Assembly: GCA_013298815.1 (NCBI GenBank)
Contig: JAAFJF010000028.1
Coordinates: 1-40,228, forward strand
Direction of reading: 5' to 3'
Origin: Polaromonas sp.
GTDB lineage: Bacteria; Pseudomonadota; Gammaproteobacteria; Burkholderiales; Burkholderiaceae_C
DNA: 40,228 nt
Below the pieces are notes generated by a model. That model worked only from the letters and a program-made list of their open reading frames with translations, ran no database searches and was not told where the DNA came from. The position numbers were made by a program, and so were the translations under genes. This document shows positions 7,674 to 15,258 of the stretch, piece after piece. The number at the start of each line of letters is the position of its first letter. Position 1 is the stretch's first letter.

Positions 7674-7719
7674 TACGGCCAGCGTATTTGCTGCCTAAGT
7701 AGCTATCAAAATCATAGCA
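7674..7719 (+). repeat. Dispersed stem-loop repeat, copy R4 (best-preserved)
   Basis: Forward-orientation copy that I use as the reference: GGCCAGCGTATTTGCTGCC, TAAGTAGCTAT, then the perfect stem GCTAT-N7-ATAGC. It also contains a second small inverted repeat, CAGC-N6-GCTG. It lies between the DUF2917 gene and the iron-regulated receptor promoter. Confidence 0.9.
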
Positions 7720-7784
7720 TTTTTTTATTTTCTCCCTTGTCTTGATTGTTCAAACAGGCAATTTTTATTTTTTATAAATCTAAT

Positions 7785-7799
7785 TGCGAATCATTCTCA
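7785..7799. promoter_or_regulatory. Fur-box-like operator
   Basis: On the minus strand this reads TGAGAAT-G-ATTCGCA, which matches the 7-1-7 Fur consensus TGATAAT-N-ATTATCA at 6 and 5 of 7 positions. It lies 68 bp upstream of the chosen receptor start, just before a TATACA-like -10 element at about 7804. Iron-dependent repression of the siderophore receptor, and perhaps of the downstream genes, is the natural reading. Confidence 0.78.
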
Positions 7800-7866
7800 T
7801 TTAATATACAATCCAGACATCTCAACTTTACTGTTGTCTGTTTTTGTAACTTAAATGGAGGTTCTC

Positions 7867-10146
7867 GTGGCTAATTTATCTAAGCGTTTGCGTCAGCGCA
7901 CTGCTCAACAATTCGTTTTACTGCCAGTCGCGGCAGTCGTGCTCTCGGTGAGTACGTCAGTTTGTGCGCAAACAGCAGCAACAAACTCGGGTGAGAAAAC
8001 GCTGGCTCCCGTTTTGGTGATTGAAAAAGCCATTGCTCCTGAAGGTAAAGACGCTGTTCGCGCCACTGAAACCGGGATCGGCAAAGGCAAGCAAGCCTTG
8101 CGCGATATTCCGCAATCAATCACAGTCGTGACAGAAAAGCTGATTGATGACCGTAATTTGGACACCTTGAAGGAAGCGCTGCACAACACGGCGGGCATTT
8201 CATTCTTGGCAGCAGAGGGGGGCGAGGAAGACATTCGTTTGCGTGGCTTCTCATTGGCGGCTACTGGCGACATTTTTGTAGACGGCATGCGCGACCCTGC
8301 GTTTTATGACCGTGACACGTTTAACAATGACCGTATAGAGTTATTGCGCGGCTCGGCGTCTATGTTGTTTGGCCGTGGCTCCACAGGCGGTGCGGTGAAT
8401 CAAGTTAGCAAGCAGGCGCGTGCCATGGATGAAAGCTCAGTGGATGTGACGGTGGGCAGCCATGGCTACAAGCGCGCAGTAGGTGATTTCAACATCCAAT
8501 CTGGCGAGAATGCCGGTTTGCGTATCACGGCGATGGCAACCAAGGCGGATAGTAATGGCTCGGGCAGTAGTATTGACAAAAAAGGTATTGCTGCCAATTA
8601 CCGCTTGGGTATTGGCACTCAGGATGAGTTCTCAGTTGGTTTGTACTATTTGGATAACAACAATGGCATGAACTATGGCCTGCCTTGGATTCGTGCCAAT
8701 GGCAACGAAACTAGCAATGTTGGTTTGATGACCAATGTTGACCCCAATGCCTACTACGGCATGGCGAGTGATTACAACAAAGGCGGCGCAAAAGCTGCGA
8801 CTTTGACCCATACACACCGTTTTGACGATGGGGGCGAGTTGAAAACGACAGCACGTCAAGGCTCATATGACCGCGACCAACGCGCCAGCGCGGTGCGACG
8901 TCAACCGTCCAACAAAGACGGCACAAGCTGCCAAACACCATTTGTGACTGGCTCTACAACGACGCGCCAAACTGCGGTCTTTGGTGTTCTGGACGACAGC
9001 ACCGTGTTGTGCCGTGGCACGAACAACAAAATCCAAGACATGCAAACCACGTATGTGCAAAGCGATTACAGCAAAAAGTTTGATGCTTTGGGCGTGAAGC
9101 ACGAGATGTTGACTGGTATTGATTACGCTCATGAAAAGTTTACGAATTACAACGCCACTGGCACTTTGGTCAAAGCCAATACCACCGTTGGCACACCCAG
9201 CAATGGTGTAGGTGTGAATGAGGACTTGCGTGTTTTGAGCGTTGGCCGCACATTTGACGCCACTGCCTTGGGCCTCTACGTGCAAGACATGGTGCAAGTC
9301 ACACCAGAGTTGAAAGTATTGGGTGGTTTGCGTTTGGATAACTTCAAAGGCAAATACAACGCAGCAGCGGCAACAGCAGCGGCTGCAGCTTATAACGAGC
9401 GTTCAGACACCTTGCTCAGCAAGCGTTTGGGTGTGTTGTACCAGCCATCGTCAACGACCTCTTTCCATGCATCTTATGGCACATCGTTCAACACCTCAGG
9501 CGATACGTATCAATATGACAATCAAACCGCCAACACCAAGCCAGAGGGCAGTGTAAATTATGAAATCGGTGCGAAGATTGATTCGGCAGACAAGCGTTTC
9601 ACAACCCGTTTGGCCCTGTTCTATGCGATCAAAAACAACGAACGTAACCGCGACCCTGATTCTGCAGCCACACAAAACTTGCTATCAGGCAAACGCCACG
9701 CAGCTGGTTTTGAAATCGACGTGACCGGCCGTTTGACCAAAGAGCTGGAAATTTACGGCTCATACGCTTTCACGCCGATTGCCAAAATCGACGTGGGTGC
9801 GCCCGGTTCAGTCGCTGGTGTGGGCGAGGGTGCGGGAACGCGTTCGTCACTCACACCTAAGCACAGCGGTACCGTATGGGCAACCTACCAAGTCACATCG
9901 CAGTTGCGTTTGGGGGCTGGTGTGAATTTCCGCAGCGAGCAAACGCCAAATCGTAACCCAGGCTGGGCAGCGCCTAGCTTTGTAACGGCTGATGTGATGG
10001 CTGAATACGCGTTCAATGACAAGTTCACCTTGAAGGCGAACGTGACCAACGTAGCTAACAAGTTGTATGCAGACGCGCTCTACACCGGTCACTATATCCC
10101 TGGTGCGGGTCGTGTGTATGCATTAACGGCTTCACTGAAGTTCTAA
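7867..10146 (+). CDS. TonB-dependent siderophore receptor, Fiu-like
   Basis: An outer-membrane β-barrel of 759 residues that imports ferric siderophores using energy from TonB. I chose GTG 7867, which follows the ribosome site GGAGG (7857-7861) by 5 bases; the ATG at 7855 overlaps that site. A signal peptide runs to about Ala34 (VVLSVSTSVCA). A TonB-box-like strand LAPVLVIEK is at 46-54. The plug domain (about 76-190) has DIPQSITVVTEKLI, DIRLRGFSLAATGDIFVDGMRD, RIELLRGSASMLFGRGSTGGAVNQVSK, resembling catecholate receptors such as Fiu. The barrel ends YALTASLKF with C-terminal Phe. One extracellular loop carries a Cys pair (SCQTPF...VLCRG), and an Ala-rich stretch lies near nt 9360-9392. The exact siderophore is inferred, not shown. 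Confidence 0.93.
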   Translation: MANLSKRLRQRTAQQFVLLPVAAVVLSVSTSVCAQTAATNSGEKTLAPVLVIEKAIAPEGKDAVRATETGIGKGKQALRDIPQSITVVTEKLIDDRNLDTLKEALHNTAGISFLAAEGGEEDIRLRGFSLAATGDIFVDGMRDPAFYDRDTFNNDRIELLRGSASMLFGRGSTGGAVNQVSKQARAMDESSVDVTVGSHGYKRAVGDFNIQSGENAGLRITAMATKADSNGSGSSIDKKGIAANYRLGIGTQDEFSVGLYYLDNNNGMNYGLPWIRANGNETSNVGLMTNVDPNAYYGMASDYNKGGAKAATLTHTHRFDDGGELKTTARQGSYDRDQRASAVRRQPSNKDGTSCQTPFVTGSTTTRQTAVFGVLDDSTVLCRGTNNKIQDMQTTYVQSDYSKKFDALGVKHEMLTGIDYAHEKFTNYNATGTLVKANTTVGTPSNGVGVNEDLRVLSVGRTFDATALGLYVQDMVQVTPELKVLGGLRLDNFKGKYNAAAATAAAAAYNERSDTLLSKRLGVLYQPSSTTSFHASYGTSFNTSGDTYQYDNQTANTKPEGSVNYEIGAKIDSADKRFTTRLALFYAIKNNERNRDPDSAATQNLLSGKRHAAGFEIDVTGRLTKELEIYGSYAFTPIAKIDVGAPGSVAGVGEGAGTRSSLTPKHSGTVWATYQVTSQLRLGAGVNFRSEQTPNRNPGWAAPSFVTADVMAEYAFNDKFTLKANVTNVANKLYADALYTGHYIPGAGRVYALTASLKF

Positions 10147-10170
10147 TAAGCCATAACAGTGACGCTTATT

Positions 10171-11316
10171 ATGAAGAGACAGACCTTCCTGCGTACCAGT
10201 ACCTTGGGTTTAGCTGCGATGGCCTTTGGCGGGCGCAGCTGGGCGGTTGAAAGCATCACCAAAAATACAGATAACCACCGCTTGGGTGCGGCTTGGCGGC
10301 GCGTGGTAGCTGGTACGAGTTCGGCACAGGACTTTGTGGGCGTGCTGGCGTTGGATTGGCATAGCCAAAAAGTACGTGTGCAGACCGAGCATGCCGTGCC
10401 GAGTCGTGCGCACGGTGTATTGGCTGAAGTCGGTGGTGGCTTTTTGGTGGTGGCGGCGCGTCCGGGCATGTGGTTACGTCGTCTAAGCGCAGACGGCGAA
10501 GTGCTTCAGCACTTAGATATTCAAAAAGACAGTGCAGGGCGCACGTTGGATGGCCACATCATGGCCAGTGCAGATGGGCAGTGGCTCTATACCCCAGAGA
10601 CCAGTTTGGTAACGGGGGAAGGCTGGATCTCAGTGCGCGACGTTCGCACGCTGGCCCGGCAAGCCGAGTGGCGTACCCACGGCCGCGATCCGCACCAATG
10701 TCTGATTGACGCCAGTGGTGCCTTGCTGCTGGCCAATGGCGGCATTCCACGCACTTCAGATGGTAAAAAGACCAATTTGGACCAAATGAATTCGTCACTG
10801 GTGCGCTTGGATGGTCGCTCGGGTGAATTGTTAGGTCAATGGCGGCTGAACGATCACCGCCTCAGTTTGCGCCATATGGCTTGGAGTGTCGCTAGCACGG
10901 CAAATCAACCTCTGCTAGGCATTGCACTGCAAGCCGAGCATGATGACGCCGCCCAGCGACGCGCTGCGCCAGTGTTGGCGGTGTGGGATGGCATCAAGCT
11001 GAACATACCCAGCCGCGACATGATGGCAGGCGGTTACGCGGGGGACATTGCGCCCGGCCCGGGCGGCGGTTTTGTGCTCAGCGGGCAGCGTGTGGGCAAA
11101 GGCGTGCTGTGGCATCCCGACGCGCCTGAACAGCTATTTCCCATTGCAGAACTGAAGGACATGTGTGCTTTGGCAACACCTGCTGCAACAGCCCAAGAAG
11201 GCGTGCTGATGGGGAGCGAACGAGGCATTGGCTACTGGCACCCACGCAAAGACCCGCGCATGATGCTATGGCCGACAGCTATGACTTTAGACAACCATTG
11301 GGTGGTTTTGTCATGA
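10171..11316 (+). CDS. Exported DUF1513 protein
   Basis: A 381-residue protein starting MKRQTFLRTSTLGLAAMAFGGRSWA, a signal peptide that resembles a Tat signal with KR in place of RR. The mature part fits the DUF1513 family, predicted as a β-propeller: VVAGTSSAQDFVGVLALDW, ARPGMWLRRL, LDGHIMASADGQWLYTPE, HGRDPHQCLIDASGALLLANGGI, and AGDIAPGPGGGFVLSGQRVG. DUF1513 genes are often near periplasmic imelysin/EfeO-like iron genes; function is unproven. Here it follows the siderophore receptor by only 24 bp and precedes tonB-exbB-exbD, so a role in periplasmic iron handling is a fair inference. GTG 10159 is an alternative start giving four more residues. Confidence 0.85.
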   Translation: MKRQTFLRTSTLGLAAMAFGGRSWAVESITKNTDNHRLGAAWRRVVAGTSSAQDFVGVLALDWHSQKVRVQTEHAVPSRAHGVLAEVGGGFLVVAARPGMWLRRLSADGEVLQHLDIQKDSAGRTLDGHIMASADGQWLYTPETSLVTGEGWISVRDVRTLARQAEWRTHGRDPHQCLIDASGALLLANGGIPRTSDGKKTNLDQMNSSLVRLDGRSGELLGQWRLNDHRLSLRHMAWSVASTANQPLLGIALQAEHDDAAQRRAAPVLAVWDGIKLNIPSRDMMAGGYAGDIAPGPGGGFVLSGQRVGKGVLWHPDAPEQLFPIAELKDMCALATPAATAQEGVLMGSERGIGYWHPRKDPRMMLWPTAMTLDNHWVVLS

Positions 11317-11382
11317 GATGTGATGGCAAACCTACAATGATGGTCGCATCAAAGCATATAAATCCAATCCCTGGAAATTGAA

Positions 11383-12081
11383 ATGTCAGTGGCAAATATC
11401 CAAAAAAGCTCTTTTTTAGCTGCAAATCGCAATGTCGTCATAGCAGGCTCGGTGCTGCTGTTCCACGCTTTGGCGATTTGGGCGCTGCAAACTGGTTTGT
11501 TAATGCGTGCAGTTGAAATCATCGTGCCAGTTGAGGTATTGGCTCAAATGATTGATTTGCCGACGCCTAAAACTGCGCCAACACCACCGAAACCGCCTGA
11601 GCCAGTCAAACAAATGGTGAGTAAGCCAAAGCAAGTCACGCAAGCAGCCCCGACTTTGTTGGCCGTGGCAGACGCTACGCCTGCGCCCAATGCGCCTTCT
11701 GTGCAGCCCATAGTGCCGCCCGCGCCCTATGTGCCTACAGTTGCAGTAGCAGCCGTGGCTGCACCAACGCCACCTGCACCGCCAGCAACACCCAAAATCG
11801 TATTGCCATCTAGCGATGCGGCATATTTAAATAACCCGAAACCACCTTATCCGCCACTTAGCAACCGTCTACGGGAGGAAGGGACAGTGTTCGTTCGAGT
11901 TCTCGTTAGCGCAAATGGCTCTGCACTCAAAGTTGAGTTGAAACAATCTAGTGGTTTTGAGCGATTGGATCAATCAGCGTTAGCAACTGTTATCAAGTGG
12001 AAGTTTGTGCCTGGCAAACGTGATGGCGTTGCCGAAGATATGTTGTATGTTGTTCCCATTCCTTTTAGTTTGATTAAATAG
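11383..12081 (+). CDS. tonB: Energy transducer TonB
   Basis: A 232-residue protein. A single N-terminal membrane anchor lies at about 19-41, within NVVIAGSVLLFHALAIWALQ. A long Pro/Ala-rich periplasmic spacer follows (about 60-145; PPKPPEPVK and similar). The C-terminal TonB domain is at about 150-232: YPPLSNRLREEGTVFVRVLV, SSGFERLDQSALATVIKWKF and VPIPFSLIK. TonB links the ExbB-ExbD proton channel in the inner membrane to outer-membrane receptors, presumably the receptor encoded upstream. The gap to the DUF1513 gene is 66 bp and exbB follows after 41 bp, so all five genes may be co-transcribed. The length is normal for the family. Confidence 0.95.
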   Translation: MSVANIQKSSFLAANRNVVIAGSVLLFHALAIWALQTGLLMRAVEIIVPVEVLAQMIDLPTPKTAPTPPKPPEPVKQMVSKPKQVTQAAPTLLAVADATPAPNAPSVQPIVPPAPYVPTVAVAAVAAPTPPAPPATPKIVLPSSDAAYLNNPKPPYPPLSNRLREEGTVFVRVLVSANGSALKVELKQSSGFERLDQSALATVIKWKFVPGKRDGVAEDMLYVVPIPFSLIK

Positions 12082-12122
12082 TTTTTGATTTTTTTGTAGT
12101 TTGATTTTTTGGAGCTTTTGTA

Positions 12123-12830
12123 ATGAATTCGCAATTTGGTTTGATGAACGTGTGGTCTCAGGGTGATTTGGTCACCAAAACGGTGGCTTTGCTGCTGTTG
12201 GCAATGTCATTGGCGTCGTGGATGGTCATCATCATCAAGACTTTGGATATTTTTAAGTTCAAACGCATGACCGCTGAGGCTGAGGGCTTCTGGCACAGTG
12301 AAGACTTCTCGAAAGGCGTTGCACAGTTGAGCGGTGGGTCTGAAAACCCACTGCGCCAGTTGGCACTTGAGGGCGGCGAAGCAACGGCCCATATCTTGCA
12401 CACCGACGGCACGCCTACCAAAGCGCAGCTGCACGACAGCTTGGATAAAAGCGACTGGATAACCCGTAGCCTGCGCAACACGCTGGACGAATTCACCGCC
12501 AAGCTGCAATCTGGCCTGGCGATTTTGGCCTCGGTCGGCTCTACGGCCCCATTTGTCGGCCTGTTTGGCACAGTTTGGGGCATTTACCATGCGCTGTTGA
12601 GCATAGGCGCAGCCGGCCAAGCCACCATCGACAAAGTGGCTGGCCCGATTGGCGAATCGCTCATCATGACCGCGCTAGGCTTGGCCGTCGCCATTCCTGC
12701 CGTGCTGGGTTACAACGCTTTGGTGCGCGGTAACAAAGGCATTTTGATGAAGCTCAACCGCTTTGCGCATGATTTGCACGCTTACTTTGTGACGGGTGCT
12801 CGGGTTAAATCTAACAAAATTGAGGCTTAA
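12123..12830 (+). CDS. exbB: Biopolymer transport protein ExbB
   Basis: A 235-residue MotA/TolQ/ExbB-family proton-channel subunit with three membrane helices: about 17-38 (VALLLLAMSLASWMVIIIKT), about 135-165 (LAILASVGSTAPFVGLFGTVWGIY) and about 180-205 (SLIMTALGLAVAIPAVLGYNAL). The TAPFVGLFGTVWG and TALGLAVAIPA motifs are the family signature; Thr residues there line the channel. A large cytoplasmic loop lies between helices 1 and 2. A good ribosome site GGAG stands 8 bases before ATG. exbD begins 2 bases after the stop, indicating translational coupling in the inner-membrane TonB-ExbB-ExbD complex. Confidence 0.95.
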   Translation: MNSQFGLMNVWSQGDLVTKTVALLLLAMSLASWMVIIIKTLDIFKFKRMTAEAEGFWHSEDFSKGVAQLSGGSENPLRQLALEGGEATAHILHTDGTPTKAQLHDSLDKSDWITRSLRNTLDEFTAKLQSGLAILASVGSTAPFVGLFGTVWGIYHALLSIGAAGQATIDKVAGPIGESLIMTALGLAVAIPAVLGYNALVRGNKGILMKLNRFAHDLHAYFVTGARVKSNKIEA

Positions 12831-12832
12831 TC

Positions 12833-13243
12833 ATGGCTTTTGGAACCCAAGACGACCAAGATGAAGTGATGAACGAAATCAACATGACGCCCATGGTGGA
12901 TGTGATGTTGGTGCTCTTGATCATCTTCATCATCACCGTGCCCGTGATGAAACACGCGGTCAACATTGACCTGCCCCGCGCTAGCAATGTGCCGCAAGAC
13001 GCCAAGCCGGAGACGATACGCCTCTCGGTAGACGCTGCGGGCGACTACTTTTGGAACGAAAACAAGTTGACGGATGAGGCTATGCTGCTGCAACTCAAAG
13101 CCGCAGCTACGCAAAATCCACAACCTGAGCTGCACATTCGTGGTGACAAAGCGGTGCGTTACGAACGCGTTGCCACCGCGATGGCCGCTGCTCAGCAGGC
13201 GGGGGTGCGAAAAATTGGGTTTGTGACTGAGCCGAAGAACTAA
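12833..13243 (+). CDS. exbD: Biopolymer transport protein ExbD
   Basis: A 136-residue ExbD/TolR-family protein with one membrane helix at about 22-40 (VDVMLVLLIIFIITVPVM). The preceding NEINMTPMVD motif contains Asp23, matching the conserved protonatable Asp in the helix of ExbD. The periplasmic domain (about 45-136) has IDLPRAS, IRLSVDAAGDYFWNE, LHIRGDKAVRYERVATAMAAAQQAGVRKIGFVTEP. It completes the tonB-exbB-exbD set. The ribosome site GAGG lies inside the end of exbB. A large palindromic repeat that may end the transcript starts 10 bases downstream. Confidence 0.96.
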   Translation: MAFGTQDDQDEVMNEINMTPMVDVMLVLLIIFIITVPVMKHAVNIDLPRASNVPQDAKPETIRLSVDAAGDYFWNENKLTDEAMLLQLKAAATQNPQPELHIRGDKAVRYERVATAMAAAQQAGVRKIGFVTEPKN

Positions 13244-13252
13244 GTCAAAGAG

Positions 13253-13357
13253 TTAAATCCCCCTGAGTCCCCCTTTTTTAAAGAGGGAGGTAAGTCAAGA
13301 TTTTGTGGTTTTCAGCTCTACCCCCCTCTTTGACAAAGAGGGGTTAGGGGGATTTAA
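13253..13357. repeat. About 105-bp palindromic element between convergent genes
   Basis: Outer arms TTAAATCCCCCTGAGTCCCC and GGGGTTAGGGGGATTTAA are inverted copies with a two-base gap. Each arm continues into its own smaller palindrome: CCCTTTTTTAAAGAGGG on the left and CCCCTCTTTGACAAAGAGGGG on the right. The whole could fold into a large cruciform or RNA hairpin. It has the look of a miniature non-autonomous repeat and also sits exactly where exbD (plus) and the TfoX-N gene (minus) converge, so it may terminate both transcripts. Confidence 0.85.
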
Positions 13358-13365
13358 ATCCCCGT

Positions 13366-13785
13366 TTATTTCGCTTTTGTCTTAGATGCAACTTTTGCAA
13401 CTTTCGGCTTTGCTTTCGCTGAACTCTTAGCTTTAGCATCCAGCGCCACATTCAACGCCAGCCGCGCCCATGGCAACATCGCGTCTGGCGATTCCATCGT
13501 TTCATCGGGCGTGGTGAAGTAGTTCATCCCCATGAGCTTGCCGTCTTTGGATTCCATCTCAAAGCGCTTACCACCAGCCGCTTCAAACTGCGCCTTCGTC
13601 ACCTCATCCACTTTGAGATACAGCTTCTGGTTGCTGCCGCCCAGCTTGCCCAAGTCCGCAATGACAGCGACCGTTACCCCATCCACACTGATACCCCAGC
13701 CGCCAAACATCCGTTTAGCCACAGGGCTGCCCACGCCGCTGAGCAGCTCACAGCAATAATCCGCAAAGTTTCTAGAGATAGCCAT
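13366..13785 (-). CDS. TfoX N-terminal domain protein
   Basis: A 139-residue protein. Residues about 8-110 match the TfoX/Sxy N-terminal domain: LSGVGSPVAKRMFGGWGISVDGVTVAVI, LYLKVDEVTKAQFEAAG, MNYFTTPDE. The C-terminal domain of full TfoX is absent; the last about 25 residues are a Lys/Ala-rich basic tail (AKAKSSAKAKPKVAKVASKTKAK). TfoX/Sxy regulates competence in gammaproteobacteria, but short stand-alone N-terminal-domain proteins are widespread and mostly uncharacterised. The tail could bind nucleic acid. The gene is preceded by repeat copy R5 and followed by the large palindrome. Confidence 0.88.
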   Translation of the reverse strand: MAISRNFADYCCELLSGVGSPVAKRMFGGWGISVDGVTVAVIADLGKLGGSNQKLYLKVDEVTKAQFEAAGGKRFEMESKDGKLMGMNYFTTPDETMESPDAMLPWARLALNVALDAKAKSSAKAKPKVAKVASKTKAK

Positions 13786-13794
13786 AATAATATC

Positions 13795-13843
13795 TACTAT
13801 AAATTTAATAGCTGTTTAGGCAGTAAATACGCCGACTATAGGC
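13795..13843 (-). repeat. Dispersed stem-loop repeat, copy R5
   Basis: Reverse-orientation copy. On the minus strand it reads GTCGGCGTATTTACTGCCTA, AACAGCTAT, then the stem GCTAT-N7-ATAGT. It fills most of the 67-bp gap between the VOC gene and the downstream TfoX-N gene on the same strand. Confidence 0.87.
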
Positions 13844-13852
13844 GTAAACGAC

Positions 13853-14206
13853 CTATATATCGCCCCAAACCGCAAACTCATTGCCGCTAGGCTCAATAAA
13901 GTGAAAGCGCCGCCCACCCGGAAAGGCAAAAATCGGCTTGTTCACCCTGCCACCAGCTTTTTCAACCTTAGCCAAGGTCGCTTCTAACTGGCTGCTATAA
14001 AAAACCAGCAATGCCCCACCGTTGTCGGTCGTTGAAGCCATATCAGCCTTGTAAAACCCACCATCCAACCCCTCGTTTGAGAACGCAATGTATTCAGGCC
14101 CGTAATCGGCAAACACCCAGTTAAACGCCGCATGAAAAAACGCCTTGGTAGCTGGCAAGTTGCTGGCTGCAAATTCAACGTAATTGAGTTTTTCGTGGTG
14201 GTTCAT
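13853..14206 (-). CDS. VOC (glyoxalase/bleomycin resistance) family protein
   Basis: A 117-residue single-domain protein with the βαβββ pattern of the vicinal oxygen chelate fold: KLNYVEFAASNLPATKAFFHAAFNWVFADYG, then GGALLVFYSSQLEATLAKVEKAGGRV and GGRRFHFIEPSGNEFAVWGD. The final FIEPSGNEFAVW is the usual metal-site strand with Glu near residue 105-113. Members include glyoxalases, dioxygenases and resistance proteins; this subgroup (PredictedVOC, 115-125 residues) has no assigned reaction. It lies upstream of the TfoX-N gene on the same strand. Confidence 0.87.
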   Translation of the reverse strand: MNHHEKLNYVEFAASNLPATKAFFHAAFNWVFADYGPEYIAFSNEGLDGGFYKADMASTTDNGGALLVFYSSQLEATLAKVEKAGGRVNKPIFAFPGGRRFHFIEPSGNEFAVWGDI

Positions 14207-14249
14207 GACTAACCTTTGCTGTATTTTTAGACAGTATAGCGTTGAAGAT

Positions 14250-14636
14250 TTAATTTTTCAAGGCAGTCACTTCAATCTCAATCTTCATGCGCGGGTCAGC
14301 CAGCCCCGCCGAAATCATCATCGCCGCCGGTCGCACCTCGCCAAAATACTTGCGAAGCACAGGCCAGCAGGCTTCAAAATCAGCTGTTTGCGGCAAAACA
14401 TAGGTCACGCGGACGACGTCTTGCAGGCTAGAACCCGCTTGCTGCAGCGCCGACGCAATGTTTTTCAAGCATTGCTCCGCCTGCACCACCACATCGTCAG
14501 AAATCGTCATCGTTGCGTAGTCAAACCCCGTCGTCCCTGAAACAAACACCCAGTTTCCAGCGACGACAGCGCGGGAGTAGCCGATTTGAGCTTCGAACGT
14601 TGAGCCGGAGCTGATGAGGGTTCGGGTCATTTTCAT
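14250..14636 (-). CDS. RidA family protein (YjgH-like subgroup)
   Basis: A 128-residue YjgF/YER057c/UK114 (Rid) protein. Motifs are SSGSTFEAQIGYSRAVVAG, VFVSGTTGFDY, QAEQCLKNIASALQQAGSSLQDVVRVTYVL and RPAAMMISAGLADPRMKIEIEVTAL. Arg102 aligns with the substrate-binding Arg of RidA deaminases. RidA hydrolyses reactive enamine/imine intermediates; divergent subgroups may lack this. I chose ATG 14636 (MKMTRTL); the open frame reaches further upstream but overlaps the GNAT gene and does not resemble Rid proteins. The start is one base after the GNAT stop, so the two are probably translationally coupled. Confidence 0.9.
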   Translation of the reverse strand: MKMTRTLISSGSTFEAQIGYSRAVVAGNWVFVSGTTGFDYATMTISDDVVVQAEQCLKNIASALQQAGSSLQDVVRVTYVLPQTADFEACWPVLRKYFGEVRPAAMMISAGLADPRMKIEIEVTALKN

Positions 14637-14637
14637 T

Positions 14638-15195
14638 CTATTGTGGAATAAGAGAATAAATGGCTGCATCAGTCGGTAAGCCATTGAAATACAAACGATT
14701 TCTAGCATTGCACTCAAACTGAGCACCAGTAGACAGCGCAACTTTATGGCTAAATGTGTTTTGTTTAAGCACGACAATTTCAAGTCGTGTAAACCCAAGT
14801 TCCTTGAACCCAATGTCAGCAGCCATGAGAGCCGCGTTTCTAGCAACGCCACGCCTGCAATGGGTTGTGCGAACCCAGTAGCCGAGATTTCCCATGCAAT
14901 AGGCTTGGTTGATGTCGTTGATACCCGTTCCACCAATGACTTTACCTGTTGAAATCTCAAATATCCCAAGCGGAAACTCTACTTGAGTAATCCAAGCTTT
15001 ATCGCAATAACTCATCCAATCAGTGGCATTTTGCAAACTGTATTCACTCTTGCACCACGGCATCCAGTAGGACAGTGATTCGATAGATTCTCGAACAGCC
15101 GCATAGAAAGCATGGTTATCTTGGCTAGTGAAGCGGCGAACTTCTACATCGCCACTGACCCGTTTTGGGAAAAAAAATTTCGAATCAGGAAGCAT
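14638..15195 (-). CDS. GNAT-family acetyltransferase, RimJ/RimL type
   Basis: A 185-residue protein with the RimJ/RimL/SpeG layout. It has VEVRRFTSQDNHAFYAAVRES (18-38), WMPWCKSEYSLQNATDWM, FPLGIFEISTGKVIGGTGI, then LGYWVRTTHCRRGVARNAALMAADIGFKELGFTRLEI with the acetyl-CoA loop RRGVARNA, and NTFSHKVALSTGAQFECNARNRL. E. coli RimJ and RimL acetylate N-termini of ribosomal proteins, but most homologues have unknown targets. The stop overlaps the region just before the RidA-like start. Repeat copy R6 lies just upstream. Confidence 0.88.
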   Translation of the reverse strand: MLPDSKFFFPKRVSGDVEVRRFTSQDNHAFYAAVRESIESLSYWMPWCKSEYSLQNATDWMSYCDKAWITQVEFPLGIFEISTGKVIGGTGINDINQAYCMGNLGYWVRTTHCRRGVARNAALMAADIGFKELGFTRLEIVVLKQNTFSHKVALSTGAQFECNARNRLYFNGLPTDAAIYSLIPQ

Positions 15196-15210
15196 AAAAT
15201 TTAATAATAT

Positions 15211-15258
15211 TGCTACAAATAAAATAGCTACTCAGGCAGTAAATACGCTGGCTAGTTG
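15211..15258 (-). repeat. Dispersed stem-loop repeat, copy R6 (contains prmB stop codon)
   Basis: On the minus strand this copy reads CTAGCCAGCGTATTTACTGC, CTGAGTAGCTAT, then GCTAT-N7-GTAGC. The prmB stop codon TAG (15252-15254) is the TAG of CTAGCCAGCG, a stretch shared with copies R7 and R8, so the element supplies the end of PrmB. Confidence 0.88.

Noticed and set aside
14637-14969. N-terminal extension of the RidA-like protein by 111 residues.
   Set aside because: The extension overlaps the GNAT gene in another frame and does not resemble Rid proteins; the family length fits a start at 14636.
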